Assembly (NCBI RefSeq): GCF_000724485.1 | Contig: NZ_CP007739.1 | Span: forward strand, 1,906,843 to 1,970,842 | Reading direction: 5' to 3' | DNA length: 64,000 nt | From: Bacillus methanolicus MGA3 | Lineage (GTDB): Bacteria > Bacillota > Bacilli > Bacillales > Cytobacillaceae | Part shown: piece after piece, positions 35,320 to 44,474 of the stretch | How positions within the stretch are numbered: the stretch's first letter is position 1 | Layout: every line of letters begins with the position of its first letter | Program-made: the position numbers and the translations under genes | The notes under the pieces: generated by a model | Told to the model about the DNA's origin: nothing | The model's database searches: none | The model's input: only the letters and a program-made list of their open reading frames with translations

Positions 35320-36714
35320 TTATCCCAACCATTGTTTTACTGCTGGAATCCGCTTGATAACAAGCCAATCTAAAGCTAGAACAACAAGTAAAGAAGCTCC
35401 GACAAGCGGGAATACGATACCTAAGATGAGAATTAAGACTGCTGCACTTTTTATAAGTTTAAAATTCTTAGGTAAAGAAGGTGCCCCAAGTGTACCAGAT
35501 GGCTTACGTTTCCACCACATCACTACGCCCGTAACGGAAATACCAATCAAGCCGAGGCAAACAATTAAATTCAAGAGTTGATTGGCTAATCCGAAGTAAT
35601 GTCCTTCATGCAGCGCTACACCAATTGAGATGGCTTTTGCCAATACCCCGTAATCTGCAAAGCGTAAATCTGCCAGAACCTTTCCACTGTACTGATCAAT
35701 ATGCAAAGTAGCTTGTCCTTGCGGTTTATCAGAAGAAACAGACACCGTATATACTCCTTTTTCTCCTTGCGGGAAGTTAATCGAATAGCCTTTCTCAACT
35801 TTGTTTTCATTGGCCACTTTCATAATCTGCGACACAGATAAAGGAGCAGCTACACCTGATTGTCCTGATTCCGGAACAGGAAGATTCTCAGCCGCCCAAG
35901 GTACTTTAGCAACATCTTTAGATGGAATCGTGGACTTTGGTAAATTTCCATCCCATAAGCCAGTCGGATACCCTGATTGTGTAGCGGTTGAAACACGATT
36001 GATTAAATCTCCCCATAATCCGGACCATGGAAGACCTGTTAAAATAAAAATGGCGACAAATAAAGAAAACCAAAAAGCAGGAACAGCGTGAAGGTCTCGT
36101 AACATCGTACGTTTTCCTTTTGAGAACCTTGGGATAAACGTACCAAATATGTCTTTCCTATTGCGCGGCCACCAGAGATATAATCCTGTGATGAGGAGAA
36201 TCATTGCCCAGCAAGATGCCATTTCCACAATACGATCTCCTGTTGTTCCAATCATGAGCTCACCATGCAGTTTTCTCACTTTGTTCATGAACTCTTCATC
36301 ATCTTTTAAATCACCGAGGATCTTTCCGTTATAAGGATTAACAAATACCGTCATCATTCCATCTTTTCCGGTAATTCCAACTTCGGCAGAACGATCTGCT
36401 TCAAAGGATGGTTTATATCTTCTTACTAAAGCATTTGGGTAGACTCTTTTTACTGATTCTATTTGTTGTTCTGCCGTTAACTTCTCTAGTGCAGGGTGTA
36501 CATAGTAGTAATCTTTGTACATTACATTTTCAATCTGTGGTTTAAATAAATAAATAATACCCGTAATTGCTAGTAGAATAATAAATGGTGCAAATATAAT
36601 ACCTGCATAGAAATGCCAGCGCCAAACTGCGCGATAAAGTAACTGTGCCTTTGAAACTTCATGTTCGACGACAGTTTCTTTTGCATAGTCCAGCCTCTCT
36701 TGTTGTAAACTCAT
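35320..36714 (-). CDS. PepSY-associated membrane protein
   Basis: A 464-residue protein with a first span (FAPFIILLAITGIIYLF) near residue 40, an extracytoplasmic PepSY region (with KVRKLHGELMIG), further spans (MASCWAMILLITGLYLWWP, then around residue 210) and two near the C-terminus. Conserved His in RDLHAVPAFW, HEGHYFG and KLHGEL suggests heme or metal binding; relatives are often iron- or siderophore-reductase-like. No Fur box was confirmed upstream. Single-gene unit. Confidence 0.8.
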   Translation of the reverse strand: MSLQQERLDYAKETVVEHEVSKAQLLYRAVWRWHFYAGIIFAPFIILLAITGIIYLFKPQIENVMYKDYYYVHPALEKLTAEQQIESVKRVYPNALVRRYKPSFEADRSAEVGITGKDGMMTVFVNPYNGKILGDLKDDEEFMNKVRKLHGELMIGTTGDRIVEMASCWAMILLITGLYLWWPRNRKDIFGTFIPRFSKGKRTMLRDLHAVPAFWFSLFVAIFILTGLPWSGLWGDLINRVSTATQSGYPTGLWDGNLPKSTIPSKDVAKVPWAAENLPVPESGQSGVAAPLSVSQIMKVANENKVEKGYSINFPQGEKGVYTVSVSSDKPQGQATLHIDQYSGKVLADLRFADYGVLAKAISIGVALHEGHYFGLANQLLNLIVCLGLIGISVTGVVMWWKRKPSGTLGAPSLPKNFKLIKSAAVLILILGIVFPLVGASLLVVLALDWLVIKRIPAVKQWLG

Positions 36715-36925
36715 ACCACGTATTCTCCTTTCCTAGTACATAATCATTCTTTCTAAAATCACAATGTTTAAGAAAAAGTTGCTTCTTAAAATGTAACTAA
36801 CATTTGTGGTAAAACTATGGACTTTGCGTGAATTAATTTACAAAACGTCAAAAAAAAAAAAACTGCCTCAAAAGGAAGTGCACTGCATTACTTTATGCGT
36901 TGCATTTATACGAACCAATGAATAT

Positions 36926-36953
36926 AAAAAAGCTGTTGAGAGTTCTCAACAGC
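36926..36953 (-). terminator. Terminator of the beta-helix pseudogene
   Basis: Self-complementary stem GCTGTTGAGA/TCTCAACAGC followed by TTTTTTAT on the minus strand. Confidence 0.85.
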
Positions 36954-37003
36954 CTTATATTTGGCGATGCAGCTGCAGCAACTGCAACGTAGTCCCTTCC
37001 TTA

Positions 37004-37482
37004 TCATCTGTATTTCTTATTTGTTTGACCACGGATCCAATTAATCCCGTTTCCCTTCTGCTCTCCTTTAACAGAACATCCTTCAATAACCGTATTGCTA
37101 GTTTGATCAAGCTTTATGCCAAACTGCTTTGTACGGATATGAAGATTTTCTAATCAATGATTTTTGCCTGTGACATAGATTGCTTCCGTATCTTTCACGC
37201 TGCTGCATTGTTCCACATTCACATTCTTCAATGTAACCTGCTGGCCACGTATCGTAATAACAGGATTTTTGCTGCAAGAACGAATAGTAACTTGTCCTAC
37301 ACCTTTCAAAGTAATAGGTTTGGAGAGAACAATCGTTTCATTATACACACCGCTTGGCAACTTTACAATTCCATGCTTAGGAGCATTATCAATTAGAGAC
37401 TGCAGAGTACCTTCTGCATGACTGGATAGTGGAAAAGTCCATAAAACAATAAAAAGAGAAAAGAACAATAAAATTTTTTCAT
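37004..37482 (-). pseudogene. NosD-like right-handed beta-helix protein, broken
   Basis: A secreted beta-helix protein: signal peptide ILLFFSLFIVLWTFPLSSHAEG, then repeats of the pectate-lyase/NosD type (GVYNETIVLSKPITLKG, VTIRGQQVTLKNVNVEQ). Three faults: ATG at 37482 with AAGGGA ahead reaches the signal peptide frame only if one A is added to the A-run; a TGA interrupts after VTGKNH; and the continuing frame (LENLHIRTKQFGIKLDQT) ends at 37004, far short of the family's length of about 400 residues. Confidence 0.75.
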
Positions 37483-37528
37483 AGAGTAATCCCTTTTTCC
37501 TATAGTCATTATGTCCGAAATGAAGCAT

Positions 37529-38059
37529 AACAAATAATTATGTATAGTTTGTGAAGTGTTTATGTATATTTTCTGACAAGATGAAGGATTTTTATTCTAC
37601 ACTATAGCCATCCAGTAAATGGGTGTGAGAATTTGTAGCATGTTGTTATGCAAAAATTGCATCTACTCTTCTTGTTTCTGAAGCTGTCTACACGTAATTT
37701 ATGTGACAAATGGGAAATTAATTGCAAATTTAATAGGATGGACGCAACTTTTAATTAATGTTTTGTCCGTTACAGCAGTGGCAAATGGATGTGATCATTG
37801 TTAGAAGGATGTCATTAGCCTATCCTGAAAATGCTAAGTGCAATACCTCAGCATGGCGGAGTGGTGAACTTGCCGGCTGTCTGCATAATTTTACATATGA
37901 CATTGGTGCTCTCTCAATAGATGTGCAGGAAAGTAAAAAAGACGTTGGTAGCCATCAAATTATCCAATTAACAAAAAGAGGGGCGCCCTCTTAAAGGAAA
38001 TTTTTATTTCCTTTTGTTCAGCCCCTTTGTATAAATTAGCATCTTGATAAAATGACATG
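37529..38059. other. Long gap with one doubtful reading frame
   Basis: A plus-strand frame at 37758-37994 (78 residues, containing HNFTYDIGALSIDVQE) has no ribosome site and no recognised family; it may be a gene remnant. A hairpin AGAGGGCGCCCCTCT with T-run lies at about 37975-37995 on the minus strand. Nothing else is supported. Confidence 0.35.
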
Positions 38060-38593
38060 TCAAATTGTCTTTGCAAGGTAATCGTCAAGTTGGGCAAAGG
38101 TTCCAGCAAATCCCTGCTTAACTGAATCGTGCGCAGCCTCAAAGGTTTTGCGCTCCTCTTCCGTCGTAGATTGGGGGATCCCCCGCATTGTGATTACCGT
38201 CTTTCCTTCATGCTCGGCAAACGTAATTGTATTCAGGATTTCTAGCGGCCAAGTTGGGCTAAATGGAGCACGAACAGTATTACCCTCCTCATCAGAAAAG
38301 GAATTGATGAAGACGATCTTCTCCGGCGCAACGATTTCACGATAAACAAACTTGCCCCACATTTCGTGGCCGTCAGGGGATGTCATGCTGTAATGAAAAA
38401 CGCCGCCCGGACGGAGATCTAACTTGGAGATGCCAAATGTGAAACCTTTTGGTCCCCACCAGTGCTTCAAGTGCTCAGTCTCAGTCCACATTTTGAACAC
38501 AAGATCACGCGGCGCATCGAATGTGCGTGTCATTACGAGCCCACTCTCCTCTACGTTCGTTGTGATGTTGTTTGTTGTATTTTTTTCGTTCAT
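38060..38593 (-). CDS. SRPBCC (AHSA1-type) domain protein
   Basis: A 177-residue START-like domain of the activator-of-Hsp90 (AHSA1) type. Signatures: TRTFDAPRDLVFKMWTE, HLKHWWGPKGF and the C-terminal helix with QGFAGTFAQLDDYLA. The cavity binds hydrophobic ligands; the ligand is unknown. A good ribosome site (GGAGG) precedes the ATG at 38593. Single gene. Confidence 0.85.
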   Translation of the reverse strand: MNEKNTTNNITTNVEESGLVMTRTFDAPRDLVFKMWTETEHLKHWWGPKGFTFGISKLDLRPGGVFHYSMTSPDGHEMWGKFVYREIVAPEKIVFINSFSDEEGNTVRAPFSPTWPLEILNTITFAEHEGKTVITMRGIPQSTTEEERKTFEAAHDSVKQGFAGTFAQLDDYLAKTI

Positions 38594-38796
38594 TTCTATT
38601 CCTCCATATTTTTGTATTTGTGTACTTTTATTTGAAATAATTTTATACCTAACCCTTTAAAAATAATTCCCGTTAATTGTTTAATAAGTTTGTTATCTTT
38701 GTACTCTCTCTTAGTTTTTTGTTAGTGGAAGAATATGAAAACCTACCTTATCATTACTGCCACATTTTTGAATAAATAAGGAACCAATTGCACCAA

Positions 38797-39732
38797 TCAT
38801 ATTGATTTTCCTTTTTTATACGACATTATACGATTTTCCTTATTTTGTTTATTATAAATCATAAAAAGGATTCCACTAAACACAAAAAATGCCCCTATGC
38901 CATGGATTATTGTTAATTGTTCATAAAAAAATAAAGTTCCCATAACAGTTGCAGATATTGGCATTACATTGATAAATACAGATGCTGTTGATGCCCCAAC
39001 ATTTTGTATACCTTTATACCACCAAACAAAGCTGATAGCAGAAACAATAATAGCTACATATAGTACGCTTAACCAGATCTCCCACCCACTGCTTTTAATT
39101 GAATCCAAAGAGGTATAGTAAATAGCTAAAGGAAATAATAATAGCGTTCCAAAACCTGTTGCATAAGTAATTGCGGTTAATGGACTGTATTTTTTCATGA
39201 CAACCTTTCCAATCACTGAATATATACACCAACTTAGACAGGCATAAATTAAGACTAAATCAATTGGTGCAAATCCAAGTTCTAAAATAACACTGATCTG
39301 TCCATTAGTAATGATAAATAAAGCACCAAATAAAGCTGTTATCACTCCAATGATATCCTTCCAGCTTATTTTCTCTTTCAAAAATATAGCTGAAAATAGC
39401 GTGATTAAAGGAGCATTTACAGCAATAACCAAAGAACTTTTTACAATAGGCGCATATTTTGTGGCAATAAAAAAACAAATGTTATACAAAAAAATCCCAG
39501 TAAAACCTAGCAACGCAAACAATCCCCAATCCTTTTTCGTTGGAACTGGTTGTTTAGGTTCTTTCAGCCACATCAAAGGAAATAAAATCAGACTTGCTCC
39601 AAAAAACCGAAAGAAGGCAACTGTGATAGGATGCAAACTTTTCTGTTGAAATCTTTCCCGCAATAAAAGCCCCGCCCCAAATAGTTGTCGTTAAAAAAGA
39701 AGTGCATAGGTTTTTATCCTACTTGATTTCAT
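38797..39732 (-). pseudogene. EamA-family transporter (DMT superfamily), frameshifted near the N-terminus
   Basis: A ten-span metabolite transporter. The natural start is ATG 39732 after GGGAGGCC, giving TYALLFLTTTIWGGAFIAGK, the family's first span. Near 39649 one extra A (AAAA for AAA) shifts the frame; removing it joins ISTE to SLHPITVAFFRFFGASLILF and the remaining 280 residues. A frame starting at 39663 lacks span 1 and any ribosome site. Either inactive, or a sequencing error in an A-run. Confidence 0.8.
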
Positions 39733-40059
39733 TAAAAGGCCTCCCTAATATAAAACTTCTGTTATATGAATTTTACAAATATTTGGTAATAGATGATATT
39801 GATAATAATTGATATTATAAATCAATATTTTTGATAAGAGCCAGGGGATGTATACATACTATTTTCGTGTTTTATTATAAGATTAACCAATTTTTACTGG
39901 TTGATCTTTCTTATATAGGACCTATTATAGCAGTATCCAGGTGGATTTTTCCCATCAGTCCAATTGGGCGATCATCTTATCAATTTTAAAAGTCTAAACA
40001 AAAACAGGACTGCCGAAGCAGTCCCTTTTTTAAAGAAAAGATCCCCTTTAGTTATCTCT
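39733..40059. other. Intergenic region
   Basis: Contains the start region of the EamA gene (minus) and the terminator at 40001-40031. An AT-rich stretch with TTGATAATAATTGATATTATAAAT-like dyads at about 39805-39835 loosely recalls a Fur box but is not a clear match. Confidence 0.35.
40001..40031. terminator. Bidirectional terminator with UUCG-type loop
   Basis: Minus strand: GGACTGC-TTCG-GCAGTCC followed by TGTTTTTG, ending the Gly/Tyr-rich gene. Plus strand also has a T-run. Confidence 0.85.
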
Positions 40060-40278
40060 TTAATAGCCGCCATAACCATAATGGGATGGACAACAGCCAT
40101 ATCCATGATGGAATGGATAACCTCCATAACCATGATGGAACGGGTAGCCGCCGTAACCCATGCCGTAGCCAGGATAGCCGCCATAACCCATACCGTAACC
40201 AGGATAACCTCCATAACCCATGCCGTAGCCAGGATAACCTCCATAACCCATACCGCTTCCAAAGAATTGTCTTTCCAT
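40060..40278 (-). CDS. Gly/Tyr-rich repeat protein, coat-like
   Basis: A 72-residue protein: short head MERQFFGSG, then four tandem decapeptides MGYGGYPGYG, encoded by an almost perfect 30-bp repeat, then GYGGYPFHHG twice and a Cys-Cys pair. GGAGGAG precedes the ATG at 40278. Such proteins are typical of Bacillus spore coats and of nematode-like Gly/Tyr glues; a spore-surface role is inferred. Repeat number may vary between strains. Confidence 0.7.
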   Translation of the reverse strand: MERQFFGSGMGYGGYPGYGMGYGGYPGYGMGYGGYPGYGMGYGGYPFHHGYGGYPFHHGYGCCPSHYGYGGY

Positions 40279-40582
40279 TTTATATCTCCTCCTCAAATTG
40301 TTTCAAAAATAGTTTATGTGTCCATGTTCAAAGAGGAATAGATATTTGCCTATTAGTAAGTATATTCTTGGCTGTTATTTTCTTTGCGGTATAGGCATAA
40401 CTCCTCAACGCACTAGTGTTCAAAAGACAATTGCAACATTCATTATCGTTGAGTCGACGGCTTGTTACTCGCATAGATTTTTAGTGGGCTCTCTTATCGT
40501 AAAAAATTCTCTTGATAAGGAAGGGGGTTAATTGAACCAGGTAAATATTTTATAAATAAACCAACATCAATGTGTCGCTTTT

Positions 40583-41800
40583 TCAATTGCTATGATATTG
40601 GGTTGATATTTGTTCCCCTCTCTGGGCAAATAAGACTAGTGGATATCCAATCATTAATAGAACTAAGATCAAAGAAATAACACCAATCCAATGAAAATGA
40701 GTCCAGAAAAATCCGCCAATGGATCCAACAAGGCTTGATCCAATGTAGTAAAAAAGAAGATAAAGAGATGAAGCTTGTGCTTTATTATTTACAGCACAGT
40801 CTCCTACCCAAGCACTCGCTATCGAGTGGCTGGCAAAGAAACCGAATGTAAAGATTGATATTCCAATTATTTTTGCTAGTAAAGAAGGAACAAGCGTAAT
40901 GATTGCCCCTCCAACCATGATTGTTATTGAAATTTTTAATAGTAGGGAACGCCCATATTGATCTGCTTTTTTACCCATAAAAATGGAACTAAATGTACCA
41001 AACAAATACACAACAAATATAAATCCGATAAGTGCTTCGCTTAAGCGATAAGGCGGTTCATGGAGCAGGAACCCAATATAATTATATAAAGTTACAAAGC
41101 TTCCCATTAGCAAAAATGAAAGCATAATCAACGCTATTATTCTTTTATTGCTGAGATGCGAATTATAAGCCGCCCAAGCAGTTTCCCTGTCAAACGTTTT
41201 TTTCACAATATGACGTGAAGCAGGCAAAGTAAGCCAAAACACGGTACTAAATATCAGCGATATGCCTCCTATTGTCATTAAAGCAATTCGCCAAGTAAAT
41301 AGATCTGTCAGTACACCCGTGATAATTCTTCCTGCCATGCCTCCTATACTTGTTCCGCTTATATAAAGCCCCATGATCTGGCCGATTCCTTTCGGATTAA
41401 ATTCTTCCGCTACATAGGCCATTGCAATAGCCGGAACCCCTGCGATAAAAATTCCTAAAATCGCCCTAAATAAAAGAAGGATCATAAAATTAGGACTAAG
41501 TGAAGTTAACAAGCAAAGAATCGACGTGAAAAATAAAGATAAACTCATTGTTCGTTTTTTGCCAATTGCATCAGATAAAGCAGCCACAACTAACATGGCA
41601 AAAGCCAACACTCCGGTAGATACAGATAAGCTTAAACTTGCTCTTGATGCAGAGACATGAAATTCTTTGGCAAAAATCGGCAACAATGGCTGCGTTGTAT
41701 AAAGAATTGCAAACGTTACAAATCCTCCAAGAAATAATGAAAGACTTGCCTTTCTGTATTCTTTTGTCCCTTTTTCAATATAGACCACAATTCTCGCCAC
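40583..41800 (-). CDS. MFS transporter (YnfM-like)
   Basis: A 405-residue transporter with twelve spans; motif A appears as VVAALSDAIGKKRTMSLSL, and GIFIAGVPAIAMAYVAEEF follows in span 4-5. The plan fits the arabinose-efflux/YnfM-like group of proton-driven exporters. GTG start at 41800 has only a weak ribosome site; later starts are possible. Single gene between two unrelated units. Confidence 0.82.
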   Translation of the reverse strand: MARIVVYIEKGTKEYRKASLSLFLGGFVTFAILYTTQPLLPIFAKEFHVSASRASLSLSVSTGVLAFAMLVVAALSDAIGKKRTMSLSLFFTSILCLLTSLSPNFMILLLFRAILGIFIAGVPAIAMAYVAEEFNPKGIGQIMGLYISGTSIGGMAGRIITGVLTDLFTWRIALMTIGGISLIFSTVFWLTLPASRHIVKKTFDRETAWAAYNSHLSNKRIIALIMLSFLLMGSFVTLYNYIGFLLHEPPYRLSEALIGFIFVVYLFGTFSSIFMGKKADQYGRSLLLKISITIMVGGAIITLVPSLLAKIIGISIFTFGFFASHSIASAWVGDCAVNNKAQASSLYLLFYYIGSSLVGSIGGFFWTHFHWIGVISLILVLLMIGYPLVLFAQRGEQISTQYHSN

Positions 41801-42158
41801 TTTCTACAACTACTTATATTTCATACTATACTCTTTTATTGAAATAGACCCAAGCAACAACCATAAAAGTTAAGAAAATTGCACATCATTCAATCGTTTA
41901 AAACGAGCATTAGTTTAAACTCCCAATCCAAACATTGAAATAGACTTCATTTTAAAACATAACCAACATAATAAGGCGGTGTGAGCGGAGCCAAGCTCTT
42001 ACTATTTGCTAAGCTAAAAAAGGTTCTTCTCTCAAGCAGGTTGACATTTCTATTTTTGTAAGCGCAGCTCCGCCCCTTTTCAACATAAATAAAAAACGAC
42101 CGCCATTTCGACGGTCATAAATCAAGTGCTGCAATGAAAAAACAGCCGCAACCTTCTA
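41801..42158. other. Intergenic region with an inverted pair of GC-rich motifs
   Basis: GAGCGGAGCCAAGCTCTTAC at about 41980-42000 and GTAAGCGCAGCTCCGCC at about 42058-42074 are roughly complementary and enclose an AT-rich loop. A similar GCGGAGCTGCGCT occurs at about 14129-14141. Function unknown. Confidence 0.4.
42088..42116 (-). terminator. Terminator of the sulP-arsR operon
   Basis: Minus-strand stem GACCGTC/GGCGGTC with a five-base loop and TTTTTTA. Confidence 0.85.
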
Positions 42159-42512
42159 TTATTCTTCAACTTCAAATTCCTTATTCTTATCATCATTGAT
42201 TTTATCTAACATCGAAATGGTATCGATTAGATGGTTGTTAAAAATTTGCCGGGCAATATTCAATAAGTCAATGATCATTGGGTCACGAAGAGAGTACAAC
42301 ACTCGATTGCCATCCTTCGTTCCATTTACAATGTTTTTTGAGCGTAATACACTTAGTTGCTGAGAAACAGCTGATCCTTCCGTGCCAATTAGCGTTTGCA
42401 GCTCATTGACATTTTTCTCGCCTTCCGCTAAAAGTTCCAAAATTCTTATCCTTAATGGATGGGCGAGTGCTTTGAAAAAATCAGCTTTAAATTGTTGTAA
42501 TTCTAAATTCAT
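42159..42512 (-). CDS. ArsR-family regulator
   Basis: A 117-residue winged-helix protein: KALAHPLRIRILELLAEG opening, recognition region EGSAVSQQLSVLRSKNIV and wing VLYSL. The metal-binding CxC motif of the arsenic and cadmium sensors is absent, so it may sense something else. It lies 13 bp after the SulP gene and is probably co-transcribed with it; autoregulation through the common promoter is likely. Confidence 0.88.
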   Translation of the reverse strand: MNLELQQFKADFFKALAHPLRIRILELLAEGEKNVNELQTLIGTEGSAVSQQLSVLRSKNIVNGTKDGNRVLYSLRDPMIIDLLNIARQIFNNHLIDTISMLDKINDDKNKEFEVEE

Positions 42513-42525
42513 TATGTCCTCCCTA

Positions 42526-44301
42526 TTAGGATTTGTGAGCCAAACCCGTATATGCTGCTAAACCTCTTCTCTTTCCAGATTCCCATTCAGGATTTGAAAG
42601 CGCAGTACATTCTTGGAACGCGAAATGGTTACATCCGATGCACTTTTTATATTCCAAATTCGCTAATGCAAAATCAATTGCTTCTCCTGTATGTTCAAAG
42701 AAATGTTCTTCACCAATCTCATCATAAAGTTGTGTTCTTTTCAAGACTTCTTTCGGCTGGTTTTGGATGCCTGAAATAAGGATGATGCCCCCCTTTTTTT
42801 GAAAATGCCGGACAATACTTGCGAAAATTGCTTCTCCTGTTGTATCCATATAGGGTACTTTTCCCATCCGTAAAATTAATACTTTAGGACGGTGGTTAAT
42901 CGTATCCATGATGTAGGATTCAAACATTTGTGCCGCTCCAAAGAAAAGCGGGCCTTCCACTGTAAAAATACTAATTTGCGGACAGTCATTCCCCTTGTTT
43001 ACCACGTGCGGGCTTACTTTTTTATTCGTATCTAATGGATCTGGAAGCACCTTTGCAACCGTAAGCAATTCACTCATTCGTTTGACAAAGAGAATGATGG
43101 CTAATATCAACCCAACCTCAACAGCGATCGTAAGGTTTGTAAATACAGTGAGCAAAAATGTAATAACCAAGATCAAAGAGTCACTAGTCTTTGTTTTTAA
43201 AATGTGGATGAATTCATTTCGTTCACTCATATTCCACGCCACAACCATTAAGATCGGGGCCATACTTGCTAATGGGATATTGGAAGCATATGGAGCGAAA
43301 AGCAATAACACTGCAAGAACAACCAGACCATGAATGACACCGGACATTGGTGAAACAGCACCATTTTTTATATTCGTTGCTGTTCTTGCAATTGCACCTG
43401 TCGCTGGAATACCCCCAAATAAAGGAGTTACCATATTGGCGATCCCTTGCCCGATCAGCTCTCGATTGCTGTTATGTTTACTTCCCGTCATTCCATCAGC
43501 AACAACAGCGGATAAAAGCGATTCGATCCCGCCAAGCATGGCGATAACAAAAGCAGGACGAAGCAATTGTACGATTTTTTCACTTGTTATTTCAGGTATA
43601 TGAAATTCAGGTAAACCGCTTGGAATTTCACCAAAAGTTGAACCGATTGTCGCTACTTTTCCTTCAAAGAACATAGAGGCAACGATGCTAGCAACAATTA
43701 ATCCAATTAATGGTCCGGGAACTTTAGGAAATAACTTTGGTGTTAGTAATATGAGAGTAAGTGAAACAATTGCAGTGATCACACTATAAAAGTTCGTTGT
43801 ATCCAAATGCTCGAATATTTCTTTCATATTGGACAAGAAATCTTCATGCTTTTTTATTCCAGTAAGTCCAAAAAAGTTGGCAAGTTGTCCAGTAAAAATG
43901 ATCACTGCGATCCCCGATGTAAAACCAATTGTCACAGGGCGTGGAATGAACTTTATTAATGAACCAAGTCTAAGTACCCCCATTAGAAATAACATAATAC
44001 CGGCTAAAAATCCAGCAATCAACAAATTTTCATAACCATACGTCATGACGATTCCCAAAAGAATGGGAATAAAGGCTCCAGTAGGGCCTCCGATTTGATA
44101 CTTAGATCCGCCTAGAAGAGAAATCAAAATCCCCGCAATGATTGTCGAATAGATGCCATATTCAGGTTTTACTCCTGACGCAATAGCAAATGCCATACCA
44201 AGCGGAATAGCAATAATACCGACAATGACACCTGAAAGAAGATCTTTCCGAAAATTCTGAATAGAATACCCACTAAATCTTCCTAATGACAATTGTCTCA
44301 C
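42526..44301 (-). CDS. SulP-family anion transporter with STAS domain
   Basis: A 591-residue transporter: N-terminal SulP domain with about 12-14 spans (GPTGAFIPILLG, RPVTIGFTSGIAVII, FGGIPATGAIARTATNI) and a C-terminal STAS domain (about residues 430-540, with VLILRMGKVPYMDTTG). An extension after the STAS domain carries a CIGCNHFAFQEC Cys/His cluster that may bind a metal. Substrate could be sulfate or bicarbonate. GTG start follows AAGGAGAAGGGG. Confidence 0.9.
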   Translation of the reverse strand: MRQLSLGRFSGYSIQNFRKDLLSGVIVGIIAIPLGMAFAIASGVKPEYGIYSTIIAGILISLLGGSKYQIGGPTGAFIPILLGIVMTYGYENLLIAGFLAGIMLFLMGVLRLGSLIKFIPRPVTIGFTSGIAVIIFTGQLANFFGLTGIKKHEDFLSNMKEIFEHLDTTNFYSVITAIVSLTLILLTPKLFPKVPGPLIGLIVASIVASMFFEGKVATIGSTFGEIPSGLPEFHIPEITSEKIVQLLRPAFVIAMLGGIESLLSAVVADGMTGSKHNSNRELIGQGIANMVTPLFGGIPATGAIARTATNIKNGAVSPMSGVIHGLVVLAVLLLFAPYASNIPLASMAPILMVVAWNMSERNEFIHILKTKTSDSLILVITFLLTVFTNLTIAVEVGLILAIILFVKRMSELLTVAKVLPDPLDTNKKVSPHVVNKGNDCPQISIFTVEGPLFFGAAQMFESYIMDTINHRPKVLILRMGKVPYMDTTGEAIFASIVRHFQKKGGIILISGIQNQPKEVLKRTQLYDEIGEEHFFEHTGEAIDFALANLEYKKCIGCNHFAFQECTALSNPEWESGKRRGLAAYTGLAHKS

Positions 44302-44353
44302 AAATACCCCTTCTCCTTATATTTCTATATTTGAATTTTTGAATATACATAAA

Positions 44354-44382
44354 ATAATAATATCAGATTTTTCATCTGTCAA
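44354..44382 (-). promoter_or_regulatory. Sigma-A promoter of sulP-arsR
   Basis: TTGACA (44377-44382) and TATTAT (44354-44359), spaced 17 bp. The stretch between the promoter and the start codon contains ATTCAAA repeated as ATTCAAAAATTCAAAT, a possible ArsR-type operator. Confidence 0.75.
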
Positions 44383-44474
44383 AACAAATTATTATTTTTT
44401 TTAAAATCAAGATGATTAACCTGAAGGGAATTTGTAAACATTATCAATACCGATACTTGATACAGAGGATGAAT

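Noticed and set aside
39800..39840. Fur box upstream of the EamA gene
   Set aside because: Only loose TGATAAT-like repeats in an AT-rich stretch; arms do not match the 7-1-7 pattern well.
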